Below are positions 54,910 to 64,000 of a stretch of 64,000 nt of DNA, piece by piece (position 1 is the first letter of the stretch; the number at the start of each line of letters is the position of its first letter). The position numbers and the translations under genes are program-made. The stretch spans positions 361,001 to 425,000 of the forward strand of contig CAJNDS010002110.1 of assembly GCA_905221605.1 (NCBI GenBank). The letters are read 5' to 3'. The notes under the pieces were generated by a model. The model was not told the origin of the DNA, ran no database searches, and worked only from the letters and a program-made list of their open reading frames with translations. The stretch is from Symbiodinium natans (Eukaryota; Sar; Dinophyceae; Suessiales; Symbiodiniaceae).

Positions 54910-55957
54910 ATATATAGTACGGTCACCCTTAGCAGAAGGACCCTTAAAAAGGGAACCCGAGGTTCGAGAAGTACCCTAGTGCTCGCAAGGCTTGCGGGCC
55001 TCGAGGCCCTCCCCCCCCCCCCCCGGTCGTACGTCCCTGTCGGCTTTGTTGCTGCGGGTTTAGGGTTTAGGGTTTAGGGTCTAGGGTCTAGGGTTTAGGG
55101 TTTAGGGTTTAGGGTTTAGGGGCGGCAACCAATTCCAGCTGCTTCTGCTCCTCAAGAGGGTTACAATCTGGCAAGGCCATCAGGATGGGTGAAGGTTGGG
55201 TGCCCTGCCCTGCAACACAAGACCTTCAAGGGCCGAGGGGCCCAGACCCCTTGTGCAAACGCACGCCTGGAGGACGCCCTACAGCTCTCCTTTTTCAACC
55301 GTAGTTTAGGGTTTAGGGTTTAGGGTTTAGGGTTTAGGGTTTAGGGTTTAGCCCGAAGCCAAAACCCGAAACCTCCCTTCTTTTTTGAACACGGAGGTCC
55401 CGGAGGTTCCCGAGCCCCAAAATCGAGTTCATGGTTGGGACCGTATGAAAAATCAACAGTCCCATTCCTTATTGAGGTTAAAACTGAGGGGTTTAGGGTT
55501 CAGGGTTTAGGGTTTAGGGATAAGGGTTTAGGGTTTGCAAAATGTTGCCTCGCTATGACGAAGAAATTGCACCCTGAGCCCCACCCCTCGACTAAGGCTG
55601 CTGCTGTTCATTCTCATCCTCCTCTCCCTGGGAAGCTTTGGGGCTTCCTACATTTCCAGTTCAACCCTAAACCCCCAAACCCTATAGCCCAAACACTTGG
55701 GGCTTCCTTGCGTTCCAGCTCAAAGCAATTCGAGGCTTAGGATTCTGGGTTGGTCGGGGTGCTTGTTGGGGCTTGAGGGTAAAGCGTTTAGGGCTAAGTT
55801 CTTTTTTGTTGGGAGGTGCGGTTCAGCGTTTAGGGTTTAGGGTTTAGCCTTTGGCGTTTCGGGTTAAAATCTTAAGGGTTCAAGGGGGGGGGGGGGGGGG
55901 GGGGGGGGGGGGTGGGGGCTTCAAGGGTCAAAGGGCTTGAGGCCGAGGGCTGCTAGC

Positions 55958-56054
55958 GGTTAGGGTTTAGGGTTTAGGGTTTAGGGTTTAGGGTTTAGGG
56001 TTTAGGGTTTAGGGTTTAGGGTTTAGGGTTTAGGGTTTAGGGTTTAGGGTTTAG
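55958..56054 (+). repeat. TTTAGGG array
   Basis: About 13 perfect units between unique sequences; right end TTTAGGAG. Confidence 0.95.
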
Positions 56055-57485
56055 GAGAAAGATGATGGCAAGCAGTAAGTTCATACAATCGACATAGAAC
56101 ACCAAACAAAAAAGCACAAGGACTTCTGTCTCAGCCACGCCCCACCCATAGCTCCACCTTCCGGTCTTCCAGTGCACAACTGCACATTGGATCCTTCTTG
56201 TCTAAGAATAACTCAACAACAGGGTTTAGGGTTTACCCCAAGCCTATACCTGAATCGTAGCGCCCTGCCCCCCAACGCAACCCAAAACCCTCTGTTTGCC
56301 TTCCGAAATCCTGCCTAGACCCCGAACCCTAAATTTGTTGATGTTGAACCCCCCCCCCCGAACCTTAAACCCTCGAACCCCGTACTCGGGGGCACTGCAA
56401 CAATCAAGATTCCGATGGGTTGCATTGGATTACATACAGTTACAGCCCATCGACTTTGAAAACGACCCTAAACCCAAAACCCTAAACCCAAAACCCCCAA
56501 AACCCAAAACCCAAAACCCAAAACCCAAAACCCAAAACCCTAAACCCCAAACCCTAAACCCTAAACCCAGCCCTCTTCATCTTCGGGGCCAGTTGCTTCC
56601 CTTCAAGCTCGCGCCTTCGGAGCCTTCTCCTTCTGCTTCATGGCTCGCTCGGCCGTGATCTCTTTAAAAAGCGCGAGGACCCCGGGGTAGACCTGCAAGC
56701 TTTGGAGGGGTTTAGGGTTTAGGGTTTAGGGTTTAGGGTTGAACCCCCAAATCCCTTTTGCATCCAGGCTTGGGTGAGCGTGCCGGGAAAGAGCTCATGC
56801 TGCCCAGGTTCGTTGTAAACCCAAATCCCAAAATTCCTGAACCCGGGACCCTGAACCCTAAACTCCCTGAAACCTTACCCTCAACTGCAGTTGAGGTCAC
56901 AAACTAACACATTTCCGATGTGAGCACAGGTCGATTCCCCCTTACTGGAACAATATGGGTACTTCTGAGAACACTCTCATGGTTTAGGGTTTAGGGTTTA
57001 GGGTTTAGGGTTTAGGAAGCTCGTGGGATACTTAGATGTCCAGTATCCTCAGGGAGAGCGAAAGGTTCACCTTTGGTATCGGGGTTATAATACCCCCAAG
57101 ACAGAGGTTAAGGTTCCCTAAACCCTAAACCCTAAACCCTAAACCCTAAACCCTAAACCCAAAAAACAATCCCTTTTGGTCGGATACTCTGGGTTCAGCC
57201 TGGCTCTTCGGAAAGCGCTCGTCGCAACCGGCAGGGAAGTGGCCGCCACCTGAGCATCAAAACAGCTTTAGGTGGTCGGGTGCTCAGGACAAGGGTCCTG
57301 CCAAGCTAAACCCCTAAACCCCAAACCCCAAACCCTGAACCCTAAATCCTAAGCCCTAGACCCTGAACCATAAACCCTGAATCCTAAACAAATCCTCCTC
57401 CTCCCCTCCGCCTTTCTCTCAGATGAAAGTCAGTAGTGACTCGGTTAGGGGTTGGCCTGGGTAATCATGTCCAGGAAAGAGAACT

Positions 57486-57594
57486 CCCAAAGAGCCCAAT
57501 ATTGCTTAATTAAGGAATATACCTTAAATCATATTAAGGATCCCTATATGATTTAAGGTATATTCCTTAATTAAGCAATATTGGGCTCTTTGGG
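57486..57594. mobile_element. Family A palindromic element, copy 6 (best preserved)
   Basis: The two halves are almost perfectly complementary over the full 109 bp, so the single strand would form one long hairpin. No ORF. Confidence 0.85.
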
Positions 57595-58709
57595 CTAAAA
57601 CCAAGGGCGGAATTCAACAACGCCTTGCCCGGATGTTTCAGAAGCCTAAGCCCGAGGCGAAAGAGGGGAAGGTTCCTAAACCCTAAACCCTAAACCCTAA
57701 ACCCCAAACCCTAAACCCTAAACCCCAAACCCTATAAAGACTCCAGGTGCGCAGCCCTGGAGGGCTCCAAGTGCCCGCGTCGTGTTCTGGCACGGGTGAA
57801 CAAAGTGTGCACGCGGAGGGGTTTGCTCCCCCAGACCCCGTGCATGAAGCCTCTACAAGCCAACCGTAGACCCTAAACCCTAAACCCTAAACCCTAAACC
57901 CTAAACCCTAAACCCTAAACCCTAAACCCTAAACCCTAAACCCTAAACCCGACCCCTATAATAGCCCTTAGGATTGAGGTAGCTGTCAGGCAAAAAAAAG
58001 CTTGGGGTGGGGGGTGGGGGCTTAAGTTAAGATTTCAACTGGAGTCAGACATTCGGGTCTTTCCGTTGCTAGTACACTCGGGCCTTGTGAGGTTTAGGAG
58101 TCGAGGGATGTAGACGATGCCCTTACTACTAAATAGTTGCGGAACGTATGCTCTAACGTATTAGCCCAGCCCTGGGGTTTAGGGTTTAGGGTTAGGGGTT
58201 AGGGTTTAGGGTTTAAGGTTTAGGGTTTAGGGTTTAGGGTGATGCAAGGCTGCAAGCTATACAGCGCAGCGAAAGCACTTCCATAGAGTGTGTCGTCCAC
58301 ATCGCTGATGATCTTGATTGGAGCCTCCGAATGAGAGACGTGCAAATTCTTGGGAACATGTCCGTGAAAACAGGTCCAAAAGCCAAGCGCTAACCCGACA
58401 CCCTCAACCCTTTTGCACAACCCGAAACCCTAAACCCTACATCCTACACCCTACACCCTACACTCTACACCCCACACCCTGCACCCTAAACCCAGACCCT
58501 AAACCCTAAACCCTAAACCCGAAACCCTAAATCCTAAGGGTTCGAATGTGGGAGGAGAAGTAAACGTCGAGTCGCTGCCCCAAACGGGTTAAGTGTAGGC
58601 AGTTGAGTCGGTCCAGCGTTTTCGACACCAGGGACTTTGCCAACCCTAAGCCTCAAGCCCCAAAAAAACTGTTTGAACCGTAAACCCCCCCCAAAACCCC
58701 AAACCCTAA

Positions 58710-58856
58710 ACTCTATAAACCCTAAACTCTATAAACCCTAAACCCTATAAACCCTAAACTCTATAAACCCTAAACTCTTTAAACCCTAAACTCTATAAAC
58801 CCTAAACCCTATAAACCCTAAACTCTATAAACCCTAAACTCTATAAACCCTAAACC
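58710..58856 (-). repeat. Compound 16-base repeat (CTCTATAAACCCTAAA)
   Basis: About nine tandem copies of a 16-base unit made of one TATAAACCCT-like and one CTAAACTC-like half, derived from CCCTAAA. It differs from neighbouring arrays and shows local amplification of a two-unit mutant. Confidence 0.85.
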
Positions 58857-59017
58857 TGACTTTCGTGGGTTCATGAAAAATACAACCCGGGCAACAGGTT
58901 TCTTGAGCCGTTGCTTAAGACGAAGCGCCTGAGCCAAGAAACCCAAAACCCTAAACCTTCCCAGACCCAGCAGCATCTACTGTAAACCCTAAACCCTAAA
59001 CCCTAAACCCTGAACAC

Positions 59018-59097
59018 AATTCCCGGCCTTGTGTGGCTCGTACTGGCCAGCCATGCGCCTGCCCTCCTTCTGGATATGGCTCAGGGCCCGCTGGTAC
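59018..59097 (-). CDS. Candidate exon with duplicated 5' end
   Basis: Acceptor CCCAG, donor GTGTTC; product includes YQRALSHIQKEGRRMAGQYE. Its first 20 bases and acceptor are repeated 137 bp upstream (59215-59239) across a TTTAGGG block. Confidence 0.5.
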
Positions 59098-59239
59098 CTG
59101 GGTTTTAGGGTTTAGGGGTTATAGGGTTTTAGGGTTTAGGGTTTAGGCGTTAGGGTTTAGGCTTTAGGGTTTATAGGGTTCTAGGGTTTATAGGGTTTTA
59201 GGGTTTAGGGTTTAGGCTCAGGGCCCGCTGGTACCTGGG
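59078..59239. repeat. TTTAGGG block flanked by a 25-bp exact duplication
   Basis: The sequence ggctcagggcccgctgg followed by tacctggg occurs at 59078-59102 and again at 59215-59239, bracketing a degenerate TTTAGGG block (59103-59214). On the minus strand the duplicated piece contains CCCAG/GTACC (an AG|GT proto-splice site) and is the 5' end of a candidate exon. Confidence 0.85.
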
Positions 59240-60858
59240 CTGGGTTTTAGGGCTTAGGTTTTTTTTTTCTAGGGGTTTCTAGGGTTTCCAGGGTGTCTAG
59301 GGTTGCTAGGGTTGCTAGGGTTTCTAGGGTTTCTAGGGTTTCGGGTTTAAAGTTTACAGGGCTTTGATGGACTTACGAGCTTAACATTTGGGTTTTGGGC
59401 ACTCCCATCAGACATGGGGTGGCATCCTGTATTGACCTTACCCCCTACTACAGCTTAAACCCTAAACCCTAAACCCTAAACCCTAAACCCTAAACCCTAA
59501 ACCCCTAACCCCTAACCCCTTAAACCCTAAACCCTAAACCCCAAACCCTAAACCCTAAACCTAAACCCTAAACCCTAAACCCTAAACCCTAAACCCTAAC
59601 CCTAAACCCTAAACCCCTACTTCATTTCTGAGGCAAAACTCGCACTACACCAGCAGTAGTGGCTTGGAGGCCCTTCCTGAAATTCGAAATAGCCTTAGAA
59701 TGCCAGGGTGGAGGCCGGCACCTCGCAAAACCCCAAATCAGGGCTTAGGGTTTAGGGTTTAGGGTTTAGGGTTTAGGGTTGCAGCACGCCGCCCAGACCC
59801 TCCATGCCAGACCACTTCGAGACACACAGACCGTGGGCCAAGCGGCCAACCGCAAAGCTACAGGACCATTGAAAGGATGGCGACGTCAAACCCTAAGCCC
59901 GTTCTTGGGACCCCTGTTAGTTTTACTATTTGCATGGTTCCGTATGGGCAGAACCAAAACTTACAACATAATGAATGTCAAGAACGGTTATACAAGTGGG
60001 CACTGTGGTGACTGAATTCGGAAACCCAAGAAGACTTCATGTAAGGAGACCCCTAGGGGTCCGAAGGGGGGATGACCAGTAAATACATCCTAAACCCTAA
60101 ACCCTTTTGCAGCCGAACCCTAAACCCTAAACCCTAAACGTGAGCCCTGAACCCAGAGAAACTCGACGAAGGGCCCAGGACACCCACAGGCCAAGACGAG
60201 GTTGGACGGAGGCCAGGGGCCGGTTTTTGGATAAATCGGAGAAAGAGGTGCAACGAAGCCCCGGGGTTTAGGGTTTAGGGTTTAGGGTTTAGGGTTTAGG
60301 GTTTAGGGTTTGACGAAGGCAGGGGGGTGTGCGGAGGTGTTAGACGGCCTTTTTCCGAAGTCTCGGTGCCATCCCCTCAAATGCTACTCGGATCGGTTTG
60401 GCTGCATCAGTGCAAGGAGGGCCGGCTAGGGCTTTGGGCGTGCCAAGCAGATGTGAAGAAGAAAAAGACCTACAGTAAGTAACGAGCCAGGAGCACAACA
60501 CCTGGTTGGAGCTAGTGCACCTAGTGATCACGCACACTACTGCACTGGAGACTGCGCGTTGCATCTAGATTAGAGATCAAGAACAATGTGCACCACCCAG
60601 TGGGCAGGATCAACTGCAATGGAGTCATCGGCACGCAGGCTTTGGTGCAAGCTTCGGTACTGCGCTACTGAGTATGTCGAGTCTGACCTATGCTTGTGAT
60701 CAGGAGCTTGGGCCACAATGGAAAGAGGTATTATTTTGAGGCTAGTGAGTGTACCCTGAACCCTAAACCCTAAACCCTACCGAAACCCTAAACCCTAAAC
60801 CCTATACCCTAAACCCTTAAACCCGTAAACCCCTAAACCCTAAACCCTAGTGTTTCAG

Positions 60859-60945
60859 CTTCGCGGCATCTCCGGATCGAGATCGTGAAAAACGAGCTTG
60901 TGCAGGTTGTAGAAGTCCCCACCCTCGTCTAAGACATCCTTCATC
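60859..60945 (-). CDS. Candidate exon
   Basis: Acceptor GTGGCAG; product MKDVLDEGGDFYNLHKLVFH followed by DLDPEMPRS. Very protein-like; the 3' site may be a GC-type donor (GAAGCTG). Confidence 0.55.
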
Positions 60946-61270
60946 CTGCCACGGAGTTGAGTTTAGGTTTTAGGGTTTAGGGTTTAGGGCTTCGGGTTTC
61001 GGGTTCCCCCCACTGCCACGCAGCCTCAAAACCCACGCCTCCAGGCTACGAAGACTTCTCAGGAACTTCTGCAGGAGGTGTAGAGGTAAACCCTAAACCC
61101 TAAACCCTAAACCCACATTTAATGGCGCAAGAGGGGTGTTGGTTCAGTCACTGTCAGCTCTGTCCAGACACCCAACCCATAAGCACAGACATCGGATCCA
61201 TGTCATAGGGCCCGTAAAGGGGGTTCATGGGGGGTAGCTATCCCTAAACCCTAAACCCTAAACCCTAAAC

Positions 61271-61347
61271 TCTGCAGTCATGCGCAGCTCATCACCGGTG
61301 GTGGACTCCAGGAGTTCAACCACCACCTCCTGCTGCAAGCGCATGAC
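61271..61347 (-). CDS. Candidate exon
   Basis: Product VMRLQQEVVVELLESTTGDE followed by LRMTAE; donor GTTTAGGG made by the adjacent array; acceptor GCGCTGAG. A further candidate, KFLRSLRSLEAWVLRLRGSG, follows at 61070-61008. Confidence 0.55.
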
Positions 61348-61360
61348 CTCAGCGCAGTCA

Positions 61361-61494
61361 GGGTTTAGGGTAGGGTTTAGGGTTTAGGGTTTAGGGTTTA
61401 GGGTTTAGGGTTTAGGGTTTAGGGTTTAGGGTTTAGGGTTTAGGGTTTAGGGTTTAGGGTTTAGGGTTTAGGGTTTAGGGTTTAGGGTTTAGGT
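61361..61494 (+). repeat. TTTAGGG array
   Basis: About 19 units of TTTAGGG, nearly perfect, starting with one TAGGG slip. It directly follows (plus strand) the candidate exon at 61271-61347. Confidence 0.95.
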
Positions 61495-61935
61495 TGGTTT
61501 CGGGTTTATAGGGTGTAGGGCTTCTTTTTTGGCACTCGCATGGCTGGACTAGGGTTTAGGGCTTAGGGTTTAGGGCTTAGGGTTTAGGACATGGTGATCT
61601 CTCTAAATCATGGTCCCTTCCTGGGTTAATATTAAAAGGCGGCCCCTCATATTTCGGGCACCCAAGAAAGGCAGACATGCTTATGCTATGCATACATACG
61701 GCTAGCTTAACTTTAGGTAGTTAGTTTGCGCTTCTTTACTGCTAGTGGAAAACAGGACTTCGGATATGCACCACCCATTGTCATAACATTACCTGGATGA
61801 CTGTCATGGCGTCTCTTCCTAAACCCTAAACCCTAAATCCTAAACCCTAAACCCATGTTACCTCCTTTATTCCAGGCCCGATGGGCCCGGATGCACGAGG
61901 AAGTTGGGGGGTCATGCTTTTCAAAGGGACGAAAC

Positions 61936-62187
61936 GGTTTAGGGTTTAGGGTTTAGGGTTTAGGGTTTAGGGTTTAGGGTTTAGGGTTTAGGGTTTAGGG
62001 TTTAGGGTTTAGGGTTTAGGGTTTAGGGTTTAGGGTTTAGGGTTTAGGGTTTAGGGTTTAGGGTTTAGGGTTTAGGGTTTAGGGTTTAGGGTTTAGGGTT
62101 TAGGGTTTAGGGTTTAGGGTTTAGGGTTTAGGGTTTAGGGTTTAGGGTTTAGGGTTTAGGGTTTAGGGTTTAGGGTTTAGGGTTTAA
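61936..62187 (+). repeat. Longest perfect TTTAGGG array (about 36 copies)
   Basis: About 250 bp of uninterrupted TTTAGGG with no variant units. It lies far from both window edges, between unique blocks, so it is an interstitial telomeric array and not a chromosome end. The lack of variants suggests recent origin or homogenisation. Confidence 0.95.
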
Positions 62188-62353
62188 AACTTGGACCCCT
62201 AAGGATGTACATATGCTCCTGATACTTGAAAAAAGGTCCCCAAACCCCGGGTTCAAGGCAGAAGCCCAGCATCTGAACTGAGATCGATGGGCACTCTGCT
62301 ACAGAACTCCAGAACCCTGGTTTAGGGTTTAGGGTTTAGGGTTTAGGGTTTAC

Positions 62354-62396
62354 AGAACATCCTTTTGCCAGTGCATGTAGACGGTCCAGTACCCCC
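62354..62396 (-). CDS. Candidate exon
   Basis: Short block GYWTVYMHWQKDV between acceptor GCAG and donor GTAAACCC, the donor being the start of a CCCTAAA array. Confidence 0.45.
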
Positions 62397-62463
62397 CTGC
62401 CCCCACCCCACCCGCCACATCAGACGACGAGGACACCCTAAACCCTGAACCCTACAAACCCTA

Positions 62464-62547
62464 CTAGGCTTCCCAGTAACCAAGGCTTAAATAGGGATTA
62501 GGGTTTAGGGTTCAAAAAGGGAATAAGGGTACTACTGGGCATCCTAG
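62464..62547. mobile_element. Family B element with centre replaced by TTTAGGG sequence
   Basis: Both family B ends are present, but the central part of the 113-bp consensus is replaced by ggattagggtttagggtt (about 62495-62512), reducing the length to 84 bp. Confidence 0.8.
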
Positions 62548-62662
62548 CCTATAAGCCCTTTTGAACCCGCGCTCTCTGAGGCGCCAACACTGAGCCCCTA
62601 AACCCTAAACCCTAAACCCTACACCCTAAACCCTAAACCCTAAACCCTAAACCCTATCATGC

Positions 62663-62716
62663 CTCAAGGAAAGAGTGCGGCTCAAGCAACAACCCACGGA
62701 TGGCCCTTCCAAGCAT
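62663..62716 (-). CDS. Candidate exon
   Basis: Strong acceptor ATATTTTTTTCAG and a GC-type donor (GAG|GCATGA) enclose exactly 18 codons (MLGRAIRGLLLEPHSFLE). Confidence 0.5.
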
Positions 62717-63055
62717 CTGAAAAAAATATGCCCAAATATAATCCTCTCAAACCCAATGAGGGGAAATATGGCATGTCCCAACCCTAAACCCTAAACCCCA
62801 AACCCTAAACCCCTAAACCCTAAACCCCCTAAACCCTAAACCCCCAGACCCCTAGGCAGCGAGTTCGGAGTGTGGCGTCTGCATGGCTACGCTGAGGGGG
62901 GCCCCAGCTCAGGCGTCCTAGGGGTGCGCTGATGAGGAAAACAAACGGGCAGGACCTGAAATGGGTTAGGGTTTAGGGCTTAGGGCTTTTAGGGCTTAGG
63001 CTATTTAGGGTTTCGGGTTTAGGGTTTAGGGTTTAGGGCTTAGGGCGAGGCATCA

Positions 63056-63145
63056 GTTGCAACAAGCCACGTAGAAGTCGTGCTGCCGCTGCAGGGCATC
63101 CACCAATCGCGTCTTGGTAACCTGCTGCCAGGTGCGCTCGTGATC
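63056..63145 (-). CDS. Candidate exon
   Basis: 30 open codons including DHERTWQQVTKTRLVDALQR and QHDFYVACCN; acceptor AACCATAAG. Strongly protein-like. Confidence 0.55.
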
Positions 63146-63196
63146 TTATGGTTCGTAGGGTTTAGGGTTTAGGGTTTAGGGTTTAGGGTCGTGGCT

Positions 63197-63430
63197 GGGA
63201 TGTTCCTCCTTATACTATCAGTCCTTAATCTAGGCTGCCCAGTAACCTAGGCTTAAAAAGGGTGCCCTTTTTTGCTGAAAGGGGTTTATAGGGGAACCTA
63301 AACCCCCAAAAAAGGGAATAAGGGTAGTACTGGGCATCCTAGCTATCAGTCCTTAATAGGGACGTTAATAGGGGGGTATATACTCTCATCCCTAGTCAGG
63401 ACTGTTCGTATAAGGGCGAACTGCCCAAGT
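63197..63430. mobile_element. Family E element split by a family B insertion
   Basis: GGGATGTTCCTCCTTATAC at the left and GTATAAGGGCGAACTGCCC at the right are diverged inverted ends. The interior is interrupted by the family B copy at 63230-63342. Confidence 0.75.
63230..63342. mobile_element. Family B element nested in family E, with 15-bp target duplication
   Basis: 113-bp element with ends CTAGGCTGCCCAGTA and TACTGGGCATCCTAG (14 of 15 complementary). The flanks ctatcagtccttaat at 63215-63229 and 63343-63357 are identical, a target-site duplication within a family E element. This is direct evidence of insertion. Confidence 0.9.
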
Positions 63431-63609
63431 GCGGGGTGAAACTGGAATCAAGCCTTGAAACCCTGATCTCTGTCCGGTTTAGGGTTTAGGGGTTTAAGGG
63501 GGGTTTAGAGGTTTTAGGGGTTTAGGGGTTTAGGGTTTTAGGGGTTTAGGGGTTTAGGGGCTTAGGGTTTAGGGGTTTAGGGTTTTAGGGGTTTAGGGTT
63601 TAGGGGTTT

Positions 63610-63683
63610 CTGCCAGGCGGCCGTGTCCATGTGTCGGATGTTGTCGCGCAAGATCTTGAGGATGGCCTCGCTTCCTGCAGTTT
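63610..63683 (-). CDS. Candidate exon
   Basis: Acceptor GGGTTGTAG; product ETAGSEAILKILRDNIRHMD followed by TAAWQ, then a probable GA-type donor (GCA|GAAACC) at the array. Strongly protein-like. Confidence 0.55.
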
Positions 63684-63902
63684 CTACAACCCTAAACCCC
63701 AAGCCCCAAGCCCCAAACCCTAGACCCTAAACCCTAAACCCTACTGTTTACTTGAGGGCCCCCCGGCGGAAGTGTTTTTTTCCTGACGTTGGCCCTGAGA
63801 ACCCCCCCCCCCCCCCCCCCAAAAAAAAAAAACGAAAGACGACGAACCCTACATCACCCTTATTAGGGAAGAGCGTGTCGCTTTTTTTAGGGGGAGGCTT
63901 CC

Positions 63903-64000
63903 GTAGCTGCTGAGTTCCTAAGCCCCAAAAAAGTGTACACTTTCAGTTCTATAGGGGATTATAGAACCCCAAAGAGTGCAAAGTGTGCTCACTCAGCTCC
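63903..64000. mobile_element. Family C element, truncated by the window end
   Basis: GTAGCTGCTGAGTTCCTAAG left end, the conserved AAGTGTACACTTTCAGTTC core, and GTGTGCTCACTCAGCT at the last bases. Confidence 0.75.

Larger units (their letters stand above)
54001..59000. other. Patchwork region 12
   Basis: Arrays at 55053-55120, 55302-55350, 55958-56054, 56467-56570 (CCCAAAA-rich), 56981-57016, 57116-57160, 57300-57390, 57675-57735, 57870-57950, 58170-58240, 58425-58540 and 58680-58856 (16-base compound unit). A 29-nt G-run at 55884-55912. Elements: family H 54490-54625, family I 54817-54909, family A palindrome 57486-57594. Unique blocks at 55130-55300, 56060-56220 and 57740-57870 show no frame I would call a gene. 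Confidence 0.65.
59001..64000. other. Patchwork region 13
   Basis: Arrays at 59103-59214, 59275-59345, 59455-59615, 59745-59780, 60264-60310, 60750-60850, 61361-61494, 61936-62187 (the longest), 62318-62350, 62598-62655, 62780-62845 and 63475-63610. A C-run plus A-run at 63803-63832. Elements: family I 61596-61672, family B 62464-62547 and 63230-63342, family E 63197-63430, family C from 63903 to the window end. Candidate minus-strand exons at 59018-59097, 60859-60945, 61271-61347, 62354-62396, 62663-62716, 63056-63145 and 63610-63683, the densest run of convincing exons in the window. Confidence 0.7.

Noticed and set aside
61936-62187. Chromosome end
   Set aside because: The array is bounded on both sides by unique sequence and ordinary patchwork continues for another 1.8 kb.

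Overview
This is nuclear DNA from a eukaryotic alga, most likely a dinoflagellate. Two observations support that. (1) The window is saturated with short arrays of the telomere-type repeat TTTAGGG, in both orientations, at more than a hundred separate internal sites. Dinoflagellates, plants and several other algae use this telomere repeat. (2) At 41839-41860 (minus strand) there is a 22-nt sequence that matches the dinoflagellate trans-splicing spliced leader (DinoSL) at all but one position. There are no bacterial-style operons. The host species is not identified.

Layout. 1-37.4 kb and 41.9-64 kb are a patchwork of (a) interstitial telomeric repeats, perfect or degenerate; (b) about ten families of roughly 100-bp inverted-repeat elements resembling MITEs, several nested in one another or carrying TTTAGGG arrays inside; (c) homopolymer and dinucleotide tracts, including G-runs up to 41 nt; and (d) 40-200 bp blocks of unique, GC-richer DNA. 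Many of these unique blocks read as open, protein-like segments bounded by plausible AG and GT (or GC/GA) splice sites, mostly on the minus strand. I interpret them as small exons of one or more large, unidentified minus-strand genes whose introns are filled with telomeric repeats. Each exon call is individually weak, and some blocks are also open on the plus strand.

The centrepiece is 37.44-41.86 kb, the longest repeat-free stretch. It is an integrated cDNA of a positive-strand RNA virus (an endogenous viral element) read on the minus strand. From its 5' end it holds: the spliced leader directly abutting degenerate telomeric repeat; a leader with inverted repeats; a 316-codon ORF; a membrane-segment plus Cys-rich segment in the +1 frame; a 760-codon frame with RNA-dependent RNA polymerase motifs F, A, B, C (GDD) and E intact; and about 600 nt of apparently untranslated 3' sequence with hairpins. 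The first and last ORFs share one frame. The middle segment is displaced by one base on each side, with short T-runs at both crossovers, so the element looks like one ~1.2-kb-codon polyprotein with two compensating one-base breaks. No capsid gene is seen.

How the parts fit (inference): a viral RNA carrying the host spliced leader was reverse-transcribed and inserted into a telomere-like array, in the same orientation as the surrounding exons. Elsewhere, several telomeric arrays are flanked by 10-25 bp duplications or interrupt older elements, which suggests the arrays themselves arrive by repair or insertion and may create or enlarge introns.
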